From Algoriphagus locisalis (lineage in GTDB: Bacteria; Bacteroidota; Bacteroidia; Cytophagales; Cyclobacteriaceae), in assembly GCF_900116615.1 (NCBI RefSeq), contig NZ_FPBF01000011.1, positions 1 through 64,000 on the forward strand: a stretch of 64,000 bases of DNA, read 5' to 3'. The position numbers and the translations under genes are program-made. The notes beneath the pieces were generated by a model. It was not told where the DNA came from. It saw nothing but the letters and a program-made list of their open reading frames with translations, and made no database searches. Within the stretch, counting starts at the first letter, position 1. The number at the start of each line of letters is the position of its first letter. Of the stretch, positions 15,701 to 23,510 are shown in pieces.

Positions 15701-15904
15701 GATATACAGATTTTTCTCAGGATAGCGGAGGTGCATCTCAGTCTCAAAACTTCCATAATCCATCATTCTGGATCCCAAGTTGTTTCCAATCAGGGCGATT
15801 CTGGCATTTTTCTTTAACTCGATGGTTTCTTTCTGGGTACATTGAAAGGAAATCATTCCGATTAGAGCGAGGAGGAAGAGGTTTATGGGTTTTTGTAGAA
15901 TCAT
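12755..15904 (-). CDS. PVC-type heme-binding lipoprotein: SGNH-like, dehydrogenase-like propeller and cytochrome c domains
   Basis: This multidomain lipoprotein of 1049 residues (signal MILQKPINLFLLALIGMISFQ, cysteine 22) is composed as follows. An N-terminal SGNH/GDSL-like domain (about 30-260) has IALIGNNLGSRM at block I, SFFGYNESF at block III and DGSQLNEAGYKKLA at the last block. The nucleophile position reads GNN rather than GDS, so hydrolysis is doubtful. A PVC-type dehydrogenase-like beta-propeller follows (about 370-730, GYKIELFASEEEWPNLANPV), then a HEAT-like helical region, then a cytochrome c domain with CSTCHQ heme motif and a distal methionine candidate (MTPFEGML). It should sit in the outer envelope as an electron-transfer sugar or alcohol oxidase-like protein. 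It is divergent from a second cytochrome gene. Confidence 0.85.
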   Translation of the reverse strand: MILQKPINLFLLALIGMISFQCTQKETIELKKNARIALIGNNLGSRMMDYGSFETEMHLRYPEKNLYIRNLSDPGDTPGFRPRSGTNDPWAFPGAEAFQTEYATPSGSEGHLEKPDEWLKRLQTDIVISFFGYNESFQGVDGLENYKAELDAFIKHTLRQKYHDTLSPKLVIVSPIAFEDLSEKIDFPDGKTENENINLYTVAMQEIAEKNKVLFVDAFTPSKQWYLETEEDLTIDGSQLNEAGYKKLAVLLADEIFGEQKVANEANRELVQEAVQEKNWFWRNDYKIPNGVHVFGRRYDPFGPDNYPFELEKIRQMTAIRDTAIWMANQGERKDLAAADAKTKKLPEVETNYNPERNGSLEYLYGEEALSKLKVAPGYKIELFASEEEWPNLANPVQLSFDNKGRLWVATMPSYPHYKPGDSRPADKLLIYEDTDNDGKADKETVFADDLHIPVGFELAEEGVYVSQGNNLVILYDDNKDDKYDRKEILLSGFDDHDTHHAISAFTTDESGAIYMAEGVFLHTNVETSYGPVRATNGGFYRYTPSRHKLERVAQVSIPNPWGIAFDEWGQNFYAETSGPNVNYMMPASLLPRYGNANNKGKNLIQRDQLVRPTSGLEFISSRHFPEDVQGDMIINNTIGFLGTKQHQMIDEEIGFSTKWRQDLLSSTDRNFRPVDMEIAPDGSLYVVDWHNILIGHMQHNARDPLRDHQHGRIYRITYPSRPLVTPAKIDGANIPELLENLKLPEYRTRYRTRRELRGRDQEEVYDAVAAWASKLDKNDPRYEHHALEALWVSWGINKVNTDLLEQLLKAKDYRARAAAVRVLRYTGHQVSNQQELMTEAITDENGRVRLEAIVAASWMPREAGLEVLSAGEETEMEEWISPAYEAAVAHISGLSVKEKKEEDIKSSLTGSDRELFVLGKEIYAREGFCSTCHQPDGQGLAASGFPPLAGTPWVTGSEERLIKIVLKGMMGPITVLGKDYPGQVPMTPFEGMLDDSEVAAVLTFVRNSFGNSASAISPDLVKKVREEIKDHEGFYQPADLLKAHPMER

Positions 15905-16331
15905 ATTCTTGGTATATGCATTAGGGATCTAATAATAGGGATAAAGCCTCGTATATTCAATCTTTTTTAGGGCTTTTGCCTAGTGTTTGAAAACTGAGGT
16001 TTTGGTTTTTTTTCAAATCGTAATACAGTACTAAATCAGTATCAAAAAATTTGTTTTATGTTGTTTTAACCGTCCTGTGCTATCTGTTATTGCACACTTC
16101 ATGCTCACAGGATGGTGCAGGATAGAAAAAGGTAGTGTTTGTCATAAACTCACCAGAAAATTACTTTTCACCAAAGTAGAACCGATCCGAAGCTGAACTA
16201 TAGCCCGTATTAGCTTTCGGGTTCTGAGATTTATTCCCGAGACATTCATTAATTTCATGAGTGGTTTTACAATAGAATAAATAATTTCCAATTTATGTTT
16301 CTAAATACTGCTATCAATTAACATTTGCCCT
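15905..16331. other. Divergent intergenic region between two cytochrome genes
   Basis: This 427-bp spacer holds the promoters of both divergent cytochrome genes. It has an inverted repeat TCCTGTG (16073-16079) and CACAGGA (16106-16112) with a 26-bp spacer, a possible regulator site or hairpin. I see no gene. No exact TAnnTTTG box was found, though AACATTTG lies close upstream of the plus-strand start. Confidence 0.4.
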
Positions 16332-16349
16332 ATGCAACTCAATTACTCC

Positions 16350-19025
16350 ATGAGAAATCTATTTTTCTTATCAGCTCTGGTACTTTTTTCGGTATCATGT
16401 ACAGCGGATAAAGAGGAAGAAACCCAAGCCAGACAGCTGACTGGCAACCCCAAACTAGATAAGCTTAAACTCCCAGAAGGCTTTGTGGCCGAACATCTAC
16501 TTAGTCCTGGAGAAAAGGATGAGGGGTCTTGGGTTGCAATGACTTTTGATGATAAAAATCGACTGATCACAGCCGATCAATACGGCTTCCTTTACCGATT
16601 GGAAATTCCGCCTGTAGGTTCTGAATCTCGGGAGCCTAAAGTGGAAAAATTGATCATCGGAAATGTTGCGGAGCCTCAAGTGGGTATGGGCTATGCCCAA
16701 GGACTGCTTTATGCTTTCAACAGTATCTATGTGATGGTGAATCACAATGGAAATGAAACCTTTGCAGAAAGTACGGGGCTGTACCGAATTCAGGATTTGG
16801 ATGGGGATGATCAGTATGAGTCTGTGACCAAAATTAAAGGATTCACAGGTCAGCCTGGTGAGCACGGGCCACATAGCATCAAACTTTCACCTGATGGGCA
16901 ATCACTTTATATCGTAGCAGGTAATCATACGGACGTGCCAGAAATGGATGCCTACAGACTGCCTAAAGTTTGGCAGGAGGACAACCTTTTTCCTGAAATC
17001 AAAGATCCTAGAGGGCATGCTAATAGCAGAATGGCTCCAGGAGGATGGGTAGCTAAAATAGACCCTGAAGGCACAGAATGGGAACTGATCTCGGCTGGCT
17101 ATAGAAATCCTTTTGATATTGCCTTCAATGAAGTAGGTGATTTGTTTACCTACGATTCAGATATGGAGTGGGACTTTGGAATGCCTTGGTACCGTCCAAC
17201 TAGAATCTGTCATGTGACTTCAGGAAGTGAGTATGGCTGGAGAACAGGCAATCAGAAATGGTCACCTAACTATCCTGACAATTTACCAGCCACTTTAAAT
17301 ATAGGTCAAGGTTCACCTACCAATGTTATGTTTGGAACGGGAGCCAAGTTTCCTGCTAAATATAGAAACTCTCTTTTTGCCTTTGACTGGAGCTTTGGGA
17401 TCATCTATTCCATGACTTTGACGCCAAATGGTGGGACATATGAAGCTACGGCGGAAGAATTTATCTCTGGCTCTCCGCTGCCTCTGACAGATGGGGTCAT
17501 AGGCCCTGATGGAGCAATGTACTTTATGACTGGAGGAAGAAGGCTGGAGTCAGATTTATATCGGGTTTACTACGAAGGCGACATCGATGGCAATGAAGGC
17601 ACGTTGACCATGGCAGATCTTCCTGCAGAGGCAAAAACCCGTCGTGAATTGGAGGCTTTACATGTAGATGACGCACCGGCTTCAGGTCTTGAATTGGCTT
17701 GGTCGCACTTGAATAACTCAGACAGATTTGTTCAGTATGCAGCTAGAATTGCAGTAGAACATCAACCAATTGATTCTTGGAAAGCAAAGGCTTTGGCTGA
17801 AAAAGATCCGGTTATTTTGACTCAAGCTATGATTGCCTTGGCCAGACATTCAGAAAAGGGTACTGGAGCACCGATGATTCAGGCTTTGATGGGAATTGAT
17901 TACAAAAGCTTGGATGAAAAAGGGAAGCAGGATTTATTGCGTGCTTTTGAGTTGATTTTAGCTAGACAGGGAGAGCCAACTGGATCTTTGAAAACTGATT
18001 TAGTGGCTTATCTGGATGCTAATTACCCAGCAAATAACAATAATCTTGATCGTGCTTTAGCTGTACTTCTAGTGTATCTGGATGCGCCGGATGCAGTAGA
18101 GAAGACTTTGGCACTACTCAAAAATGCGAAAGACGATCCTGATTACCAGAAGACATTTACCTCATCATCAGATTTGATTATGAGAAATCCACAGTACGGA
18201 TTGGACATCGCAAATATGCTGGCAAATGTGCCACCTGCACAGCAAACGTATTTGGCCACCGTTCTTGGTGGGGCTGAAACAGGATGGACACCAGAATTGC
18301 ATGAGGATTATTTCACTTGGATTCAGGACGCCTTCAAGTACAAAGGAGGTCGTAGTTATGTTGGGTTTATAGACAGAGCCAGAAAAATGGCACTTGAGCA
18401 TGTTGCAGAAAGTGATTTTGAAAAATACAATGAGCTTTCCGGTGCAGCCATGTTGACAGGCAACGGAAATGATCTAGTGGACACAAGCATTCAACCCGAA
18501 GGCCCGGGCAGAAGATGGACAGTGGAAGAGGCTGAGCCCTTGATGGCGGATTTGAGTGGAAGAGATTTGGGGAAAGGAAAGGCGATGTTTGCAGCTTCTC
18601 AGTGTTTATCCTGTCACACCCTTGGAGGTGAAGGAGGAATTATCGGACCTGATTTAACTCAATTAGGAACACGTTTTTCTACCAAGGATATCTTGGAGGC
18701 TACGATTAACCCAAGTGATGAGATTTCGGAGCAATATGTAGCTAGCGTTTTGGAATTGAAAGACGGAAGTTCGGTGATGGGTAGAATCGTAAATGAGGAC
18801 GACAATAGCTATTCAGTTTCGCAAAATCCTTTCTCTCCTGACGTGCTTCGCAAAGTCGATAAAAGCAATGTGACTCTAGTGAAAGATTCCAAGATCTCTA
18901 TCATGATGCCAGGTATGATCAACAGACTGAATGAAGAGGAATTGAAGGATTTGATGGCTTATCTGATTTCAGGAGGTAATCCAAGTCATGAAGTTTACCA
19001 AACTAAAGCTCAAGCAGAAGAATGA
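16350..19025 (+). CDS. PVC-type cytochrome c lipoprotein with propeller and HEAT-like region
   Basis: This 891-residue lipoprotein (MRNLFFLSALVLFSVSC, lipobox cysteine) starts with a beta-propeller of PQQ/sorbosone-dehydrogenase-like type, seen in GEHGPHSIKLSPDGQSLYIV, GWVAKIDPEG, SAGYRNPFDIAFNEVGDL and DGVIGPDGAMYFMTGG. A helical HEAT-like middle follows, then a cytochrome c domain with QCLSCHTLGGEGGIIGPDLTQ. The C-terminal part (DILEATINPSDEISEQYVAS, DGSSVMGRI) is the Pirellula/Verrucomicrobium-type heme-binding domain. It probably oxidises a sugar or passes its electrons in the periplasm. The in-frame ATG at 16332 is also possible; 16350 gives the better signal peptide. It overlaps the DUF1080 gene by 4 bp (ATGA). 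Confidence 0.85.
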   Translation: MRNLFFLSALVLFSVSCTADKEEETQARQLTGNPKLDKLKLPEGFVAEHLLSPGEKDEGSWVAMTFDDKNRLITADQYGFLYRLEIPPVGSESREPKVEKLIIGNVAEPQVGMGYAQGLLYAFNSIYVMVNHNGNETFAESTGLYRIQDLDGDDQYESVTKIKGFTGQPGEHGPHSIKLSPDGQSLYIVAGNHTDVPEMDAYRLPKVWQEDNLFPEIKDPRGHANSRMAPGGWVAKIDPEGTEWELISAGYRNPFDIAFNEVGDLFTYDSDMEWDFGMPWYRPTRICHVTSGSEYGWRTGNQKWSPNYPDNLPATLNIGQGSPTNVMFGTGAKFPAKYRNSLFAFDWSFGIIYSMTLTPNGGTYEATAEEFISGSPLPLTDGVIGPDGAMYFMTGGRRLESDLYRVYYEGDIDGNEGTLTMADLPAEAKTRRELEALHVDDAPASGLELAWSHLNNSDRFVQYAARIAVEHQPIDSWKAKALAEKDPVILTQAMIALARHSEKGTGAPMIQALMGIDYKSLDEKGKQDLLRAFELILARQGEPTGSLKTDLVAYLDANYPANNNNLDRALAVLLVYLDAPDAVEKTLALLKNAKDDPDYQKTFTSSSDLIMRNPQYGLDIANMLANVPPAQQTYLATVLGGAETGWTPELHEDYFTWIQDAFKYKGGRSYVGFIDRARKMALEHVAESDFEKYNELSGAAMLTGNGNDLVDTSIQPEGPGRRWTVEEAEPLMADLSGRDLGKGKAMFAASQCLSCHTLGGEGGIIGPDLTQLGTRFSTKDILEATINPSDEISEQYVASVLELKDGSSVMGRIVNEDDNSYSVSQNPFSPDVLRKVDKSNVTLVKDSKISIMMPGMINRLNEEELKDLMAYLISGGNPSHEVYQTKAQAEE

Positions 19026-19825
19026 AAAATCTACTGAAATCTAAATGGCTGCGAGTAGAATTACTTGGACTAGGAGCGATAATGGTCGTTGGCTTGGTAA
19101 ACTGCCAGCAGCCAACAGAAAATACTACTTCAACAGCTGAGCCGATGAGTGCTGTAGAAGCTGATTTTGAGCCTATTTTTGATGGGAAAACCTTAAATGG
19201 CTGGGAAGGAGATCCTGTGTATTGGTCTGTGAAAGACGGAGCAATCACAGGTGAAATCACACCTGAGACCTTGCTGAAAGCCAATACTTTCCTGATTTGG
19301 CAAGGGGGACAGCCAGGGGACTTTGAGCTGAAAGCTGAGTTTAAGATCTCTGAAAGTGGAAACTCAGGGATTAATTATCGAAGTGAAATGGTAGAGGACG
19401 TACCGCATGCACTTAAAGGCTATCAAGCTGATATTGACGGGAAGAATAATTATACAGGACAAAACTACGAAGAGCGCAAGCGGGCTACCTTGGCCTACAG
19501 AGGTCAGATGACTAAAATCACTCCACAGCCTGATGGGGTAGGAGTTCGTGAGTTTGTGGAGGGAAATGCCTGGAAAGGCCTCAATTTGGAAAAGGAAATC
19601 GGCGACCGTGCTAAACTTGGTGCCCTGATCAAACCAGGAGAATGGAACAGTATCCATATCGTAGCCAAAGGGAATGTACTCAAGCATTATGTGAATGGAC
19701 AACTGATGTCAGAAGTTCACGATGAAGATCCTAAAAACAGAATGGATGCGGGCTACCTGGGGGTGCAAGTACACGTAGGTCCTCCGATGAAAGTGCAGTA
19801 TAAAAATGTGATGTTGAAACAGTAG
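19022..19825 (+). CDS. DUF1080 lipoprotein, 3-keto-disaccharide hydrolase family
   Basis: This 267-residue lipoprotein (signal ends in VVGLVNC) carries one DUF1080 domain, a concanavalin-like jelly roll: FEPIFDGKTLNGWEGDP, YWSVKDGAITGEIT, FELKAEFKISESGNSGINYRS, GYQADIDG, and the C-terminal GYLGVQVHVGPPMKVQYKNV. The Pfam family is now called 3-keto-disaccharide hydrolase because members cleave glycosides after oxidation at C3. The ATGA overlap with the cytochrome gene implies translational coupling, which supports oxidation and cleavage in one pathway. A strong terminator follows, so this is the end of that operon. Confidence 0.9.
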   Translation: MKNLLKSKWLRVELLGLGAIMVVGLVNCQQPTENTTSTAEPMSAVEADFEPIFDGKTLNGWEGDPVYWSVKDGAITGEITPETLLKANTFLIWQGGQPGDFELKAEFKISESGNSGINYRSEMVEDVPHALKGYQADIDGKNNYTGQNYEERKRATLAYRGQMTKITPQPDGVGVREFVEGNAWKGLNLEKEIGDRAKLGALIKPGEWNSIHIVAKGNVLKHYVNGQLMSEVHDEDPKNRMDAGYLGVQVHVGPPMKVQYKNVMLKQ

Positions 19826-19849
19826 TTTGACAGTTCAATTTTCATAAGG

Positions 19850-19885
19850 AAATGGCTCTTGCAGAAAAGTAAGGGCCATTTTTTA
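19850..19885 (+). terminator. Intrinsic terminator of the DUF1080 operon
   Basis: AAATGGCTCT (19850-19859) pairs with AGGGCCATTT (19872-19881) and is followed by TTTT, 25 bp past the DUF1080 stop. Confidence 0.75.
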
Positions 19886-19904
19886 AACGATACAGCTATA
19901 GTTC

Positions 19905-20030
19905 AAGTCTTCAGACCTGTCCGACCTCAGGCGGGCTTGGACTCATTTTAATGCAGTCTCCCGACTGCAAAAGGACAGTCTAAAGACTGCATTTGTTTTA
20001 GACCCAAGCCAGGGAGACTAGAAACAAGCT
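19905..20030. repeat. REP-like palindromes at the 3' side of the decayed RAYT
   Basis: The array includes CAAGTCTTCAGA with a 20-bp module inserted (19916-19935), CAGTCTCCCGACTG and CAGTCTAAAGACTG. These are variants of the REPs near the intact RAYT at 1.7 kb. Confidence 0.75.
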
Positions 20031-20038
20031 TTGCTGAT

Positions 20039-20594
20039 TTATTTAATTAAAAGCACTTCAATTAACTTTTCTGGTAACCCCGCATAGTTGGATGCGCTGC
20101 TGTAAACATATTCCTCAGCAGAACACACAATGCCTGCAACTACTGGGTTTTGGTGGATATAGTTTAGGCAACGAGAAATTTTATCATTTGAGTTAAGTTC
20201 AATTGGATGATTGTGTTGCTGCCAAATTTGAAAGGTCGAATTATTTGGGTTTCTAGCTCCGGCCTGGCTAAAGTGATGAAGTAAAAAGTCTTTTCTGCTT
20301 TCTTCAGGACTTCCTTGAATGGATTTGAGAATTTCGATTGCTGTAAACTTTTTGAAATCTCTAATAATTGCCTCAATCGTCGGTTCACCATTTCTACCAA
20401 TGATCAAATGGATATGGCTTGACATGATACAAAAGGCACATAAGTCCCGCCCTTCATTTTTTTGGCAGTATTTTAAGGATTCTATTAGAATGTCTCTATC
20501 AGAACATTCGGGTAAATAAATCGATCCATTCTACAACTGTGAAGGTTACAAAGTAAAGCTTTTCTTGGTCTCGTATTTTATATTTTCTACTCAT
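20039..20594 (-). pseudogene. Frameshifted RAYT, second copy
   Basis: A near-duplicate of the RAYT at 1713-2267. The start is intact (MSRKYKIRDQEKLYFVTFTV) and runs to LFTR. At about plus-strand 20500-20508 the frame shifts, and the original frame meets a stop three codons later. The rest (DRDILIESLKYCQKNEGRDL, then the HUH motif MSSHIHLIIGRN and NYIHQNPVVAGIV) continues in another frame to the normal C-terminus ending EVLLIK. Relative to copy 1 the change fits loss of two bases (or gain of one, or loss of five). Flanking REP arrays remain, so this is an old resident copy rather than a fragment. Confidence 0.88.
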
Positions 20595-20654
20595 TTTAAA
20601 AGTATAGATGTGTTGATGTTAAGTTACTTAAAAGTGATGTGAATTTTGAGTAGT

Positions 20655-20790
20655 TGTCGGTTATTAGGCAGTCTGAAGACTGCTATATTATAGGTCCAAG
20701 TCTGAAGACTTGAACCAATTACAGACTGTAATACTTTAGGTCCAACCCCGCCTGGCGTCGGACAGGTCTGAAGACTTGGACCATACCTAT
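20655..20790. repeat. REP-like palindromes at the 5' side of the decayed RAYT
   Basis: GGCAGTCTGAAGACTGC and GGTCCAAGTC..GACTTGAACC forms are present, plus a palindrome carrying the 20-bp module CCCGCCTGGCGTCGGACAGG at 20747-20766. The remaining gene-free sequence to 20954 (164 bp) is AT-rich, with no box I can identify. Confidence 0.78.
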
Positions 20791-20954
20791 TAATTAGCCT
20801 TGTTGAAAAACTTGGGCCATTTTTTTATTAATGGCATCTTTCTCACCTATAAGTTCCATAACTTATTCCCGAGCTTCTAGATTCAACCCATATACGGCAG
20901 GACAGTCTCTGGAGGCCTTTTTTTTAGATTACAAACTAGTCTTACAACCCAAGA

Positions 20955-22013
20955 ATGAACCTATCCGATCCATCCAATTGGAAACATAAATTATCCAATT
21001 TCCGCCAACTTGGGGGAATAGAAACTTCCATCCTTGACAACGGCGCAGGCCGTGGCACGCGCATAGCATGGATTAATACCGGAGCGGGTCTTCGATATAA
21101 AGTTGTATTAGACAGAGGGATGGATATTCTGGATGCCTTTCACAATGAGCATAGTTTGTCCTGGATAAGCAATGCTGGGCATGTTGCCTCCCAACCTTTT
21201 TCCAACCAAGGAATAGATTGGTTGCGCACCTTCGGTGGAGGTCTTTTTACCACTTGTGGTATTTCTTCTATGGGGCCTCCAAATGAGGATGAAACAGGAA
21301 GTCGAGGGTTGCATGGGAATTACAGCAATACTCCTGCGGAACTGCTCTCCATCAAACAACCGGATATTTATTCTGGAGATCTGGATTTTGAAATTGTAGG
21401 AATCATTCGTGAGACTACAACTTTCGGCCCAAGTTTGGAGCTGAAAAGAACTATTTCTGGCACCATCGGATCTGCTGAAATCAACATCAAAGACGAGGTT
21501 GTCAATCGCGGAAATTCCCCAGCGCCTCATATGGTACTTTATCATATCAATTGCGGTTGGCCACTGATCGACCAGGACACCAGAATAGTGTGGCGAGGAG
21601 AAGTGCAAAAAAGAGATTCAGATCATTTGCTTTCTGATTTTAATAAGGAACACAACTTCACCAAGTGTGCAGCTCCTTTGGATGAGCATGCAGCTTTCGG
21701 TGAGGATGTAGCTTTTATTGATCCAGGAACCGATGAAAATGACCAGGTCACTTGTGGTTTTATGAATGATGGGTTGGAGTTAGGGCTTAGTATTTCGTTT
21801 TCCAGAAATCAACTGCCCTGGCTGATCAACTGGCAGCACTGGGGCAAAAATGAATATGTGACCGCCCTTGAACCTGCTACTAATCCTCCAATTGGCCAAG
21901 CAGCTGCAAGGAAAGATGGTACGTTGATTTTGCTGGAACCTGGAGAAAGCAGGACCTACGAAATTAAGCTAGAAGTACTAAAAGGAGCGAAAGTGAAGGA
22001 ATTTAAAATTTAA
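20955..22013 (+). CDS. DUF4432 aldose 1-epimerase-like protein
   Basis: This 352-residue cytosolic protein (no signal peptide) has a galactose-mutarotase-like beta-supersandwich of the DUF4432 type. It shows NTGAGLRYKVVLDRGMDILD, FGGGLFTTCGISSMGPPNED, GLHGNYSNTPAE, HMVLYHINCGWPLI, and an EPATNPPIG segment near the end. Family members bind sugars or sugar acids and probably interconvert anomers or keto forms; the substrate is unknown. It opens a series of co-directional genes (cupin, TIM-barrel isomerase, Gfo/Idh/MocA), which suggests a shared pathway for a modified sugar. Spacers of about 100-180 bp between them mean that the operon is not tight. Confidence 0.83.
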   Translation: MNLSDPSNWKHKLSNFRQLGGIETSILDNGAGRGTRIAWINTGAGLRYKVVLDRGMDILDAFHNEHSLSWISNAGHVASQPFSNQGIDWLRTFGGGLFTTCGISSMGPPNEDETGSRGLHGNYSNTPAELLSIKQPDIYSGDLDFEIVGIIRETTTFGPSLELKRTISGTIGSAEINIKDEVVNRGNSPAPHMVLYHINCGWPLIDQDTRIVWRGEVQKRDSDHLLSDFNKEHNFTKCAAPLDEHAAFGEDVAFIDPGTDENDQVTCGFMNDGLELGLSISFSRNQLPWLINWQHWGKNEYVTALEPATNPPIGQAAARKDGTLILLEPGESRTYEIKLEVLKGAKVKEFKI

Positions 22014-22117
22014 AATGATAACAATTAAAAATTGATCTGGATTTAAGAATTTTCAAATACTTCAATCATTCAATTTTCCAATCAATATCAAATCTCAAAT
22101 CTCAAATCAATAAACCC

Positions 22118-23329
22118 ATGAGTTTAGCCAAAAAAGCCCTGGAACAGGGAGAAGGAATTTTAAGATTAACCCCGACTTGGGTGCCGCGCTCATTCTGTGT
22201 GCCGGGGCGAAGAATCAAATTGCATCCAGACGATTATTACAGCTTGGGTGGAGAACGTGGAGGTATAGATGAACGCTGGTTTTCTTCCACCACTCCTGCA
22301 GAGAACGGCCCGCTGACCAGTAAGAATGAAGGTCTAAGCCATGTCGCTTTTGAAGATGGCGGCAAGACCGAGTTGTTCCTTTTGAAGGATGCAATTGATG
22401 AATTGGGAGGAGAGATCATCGGTGGCCGACTTTGGGACAAATACAGGTCTTGGCCTATGTACTCTAAGTTTTTTGACAACATGGGGCCGCTACCACATCA
22501 CATCCACCCGAGTGATGAGTTTGGTAAATTGACTGGGCAAAACGGTAAGCCGGAAGCGTATTACTTCCCTCCCCAGGTCAATAACCACGGCGGAGATTTT
22601 CCATATACTTTCTTTGGGATAGCTCCGGGGACGTCCAAAGAGACTATTCTGGAGTGTCTGAAGAATTTCAATAAAGGTGACAATAAAATCACCAACTATT
22701 CTCAGGCATTTAAGCTTCAGCCCGGTACGGGATGGAATGTGCCTCCAGGAATGCTTCACGCTCCAGGTTCTTTGTGTACCTATGAGCCCCAGAAAGCTTC
22801 TGATATTTTTGCAATGTATCAGTCTTTGGTAAACGAGGCGATCATTCCGGATGAATTGCTTTGGAATGCAACTCCGAAAGATCGCTGGGGAGATTTTGAA
22901 TTACTGGTAGAGATGATCGATTGGGATTTGAATGTCAATCCAAATATCATGGACAACCATTACATGGAGCCAATTCCAGTAGAAAATAGAGCAGAGATGA
23001 ATGCTAAAGGATATGATGATAAATGGATTTGCTACCGCTCTCATGATTACAGTGCGAAAGAATTAACCGTTTTCCCAGGTCAAACGGTAATGATCACCGA
23101 TGCTGCAGCCTACGGTATGATCATGATGCAGGGATATGGTAAAATGAATAATTGGGACATAGAAACTCCTGCTTTGATCCGCTTTGGACAGCTGACGCAT
23201 GATGAGTATTTTGTCTCTGAGAAAGCTGCGCAAGCAGGTGTGAAAATCACCAATCACTCCAAAACTGATCCTATCGTAATGCTGAAACATTTTGGACCGG
23301 ATAATCCGGATTTGAAGGTGATGGAATGA
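22118..23329 (+). CDS. Cupin-type protein, phosphomannose-isomerase-like
   Basis: This 403-residue cytosolic protein has two cupin-like blocks. The first is YSKFFDNMGPLPHHIHPSDE, with the HxH..E metal pattern seen in type I mannose-6-phosphate isomerases (QxHPxxE). The second is LQPGTGWNVPPGMLHAPGSL, with a further histidine. The N-terminal segment (GEGILRLTPTWVPRSFCVPG) is long and conserved-looking, but I cannot name it. It probably isomerises a sugar or sugar acid. It sits between the DUF4432 gene and a TIM-barrel isomerase. The specific reaction is unknown, and the ManA resemblance is limited to the metal site. Confidence 0.65.
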   Translation: MSLAKKALEQGEGILRLTPTWVPRSFCVPGRRIKLHPDDYYSLGGERGGIDERWFSSTTPAENGPLTSKNEGLSHVAFEDGGKTELFLLKDAIDELGGEIIGGRLWDKYRSWPMYSKFFDNMGPLPHHIHPSDEFGKLTGQNGKPEAYYFPPQVNNHGGDFPYTFFGIAPGTSKETILECLKNFNKGDNKITNYSQAFKLQPGTGWNVPPGMLHAPGSLCTYEPQKASDIFAMYQSLVNEAIIPDELLWNATPKDRWGDFELLVEMIDWDLNVNPNIMDNHYMEPIPVENRAEMNAKGYDDKWICYRSHDYSAKELTVFPGQTVMITDAAAYGMIMMQGYGKMNNWDIETPALIRFGQLTHDEYFVSEKAAQAGVKITNHSKTDPIVMLKHFGPDNPDLKVME

Positions 23330-23510
23330 ATTCGGATTTATGATTTTTGATTTACGATCTTCAATTTAGTGTTAATCTTCAAGATAAAATGTGAGTGCTT
23401 GGCGGTTTCAATCAAAGAAAATAATAAAGAATGTAGAATGATGAATTTTGAATAATGAAGTTAGATCACCTGTACTTCAATCTTTTAACTAACTAATAAC
23501 CCATATTACC

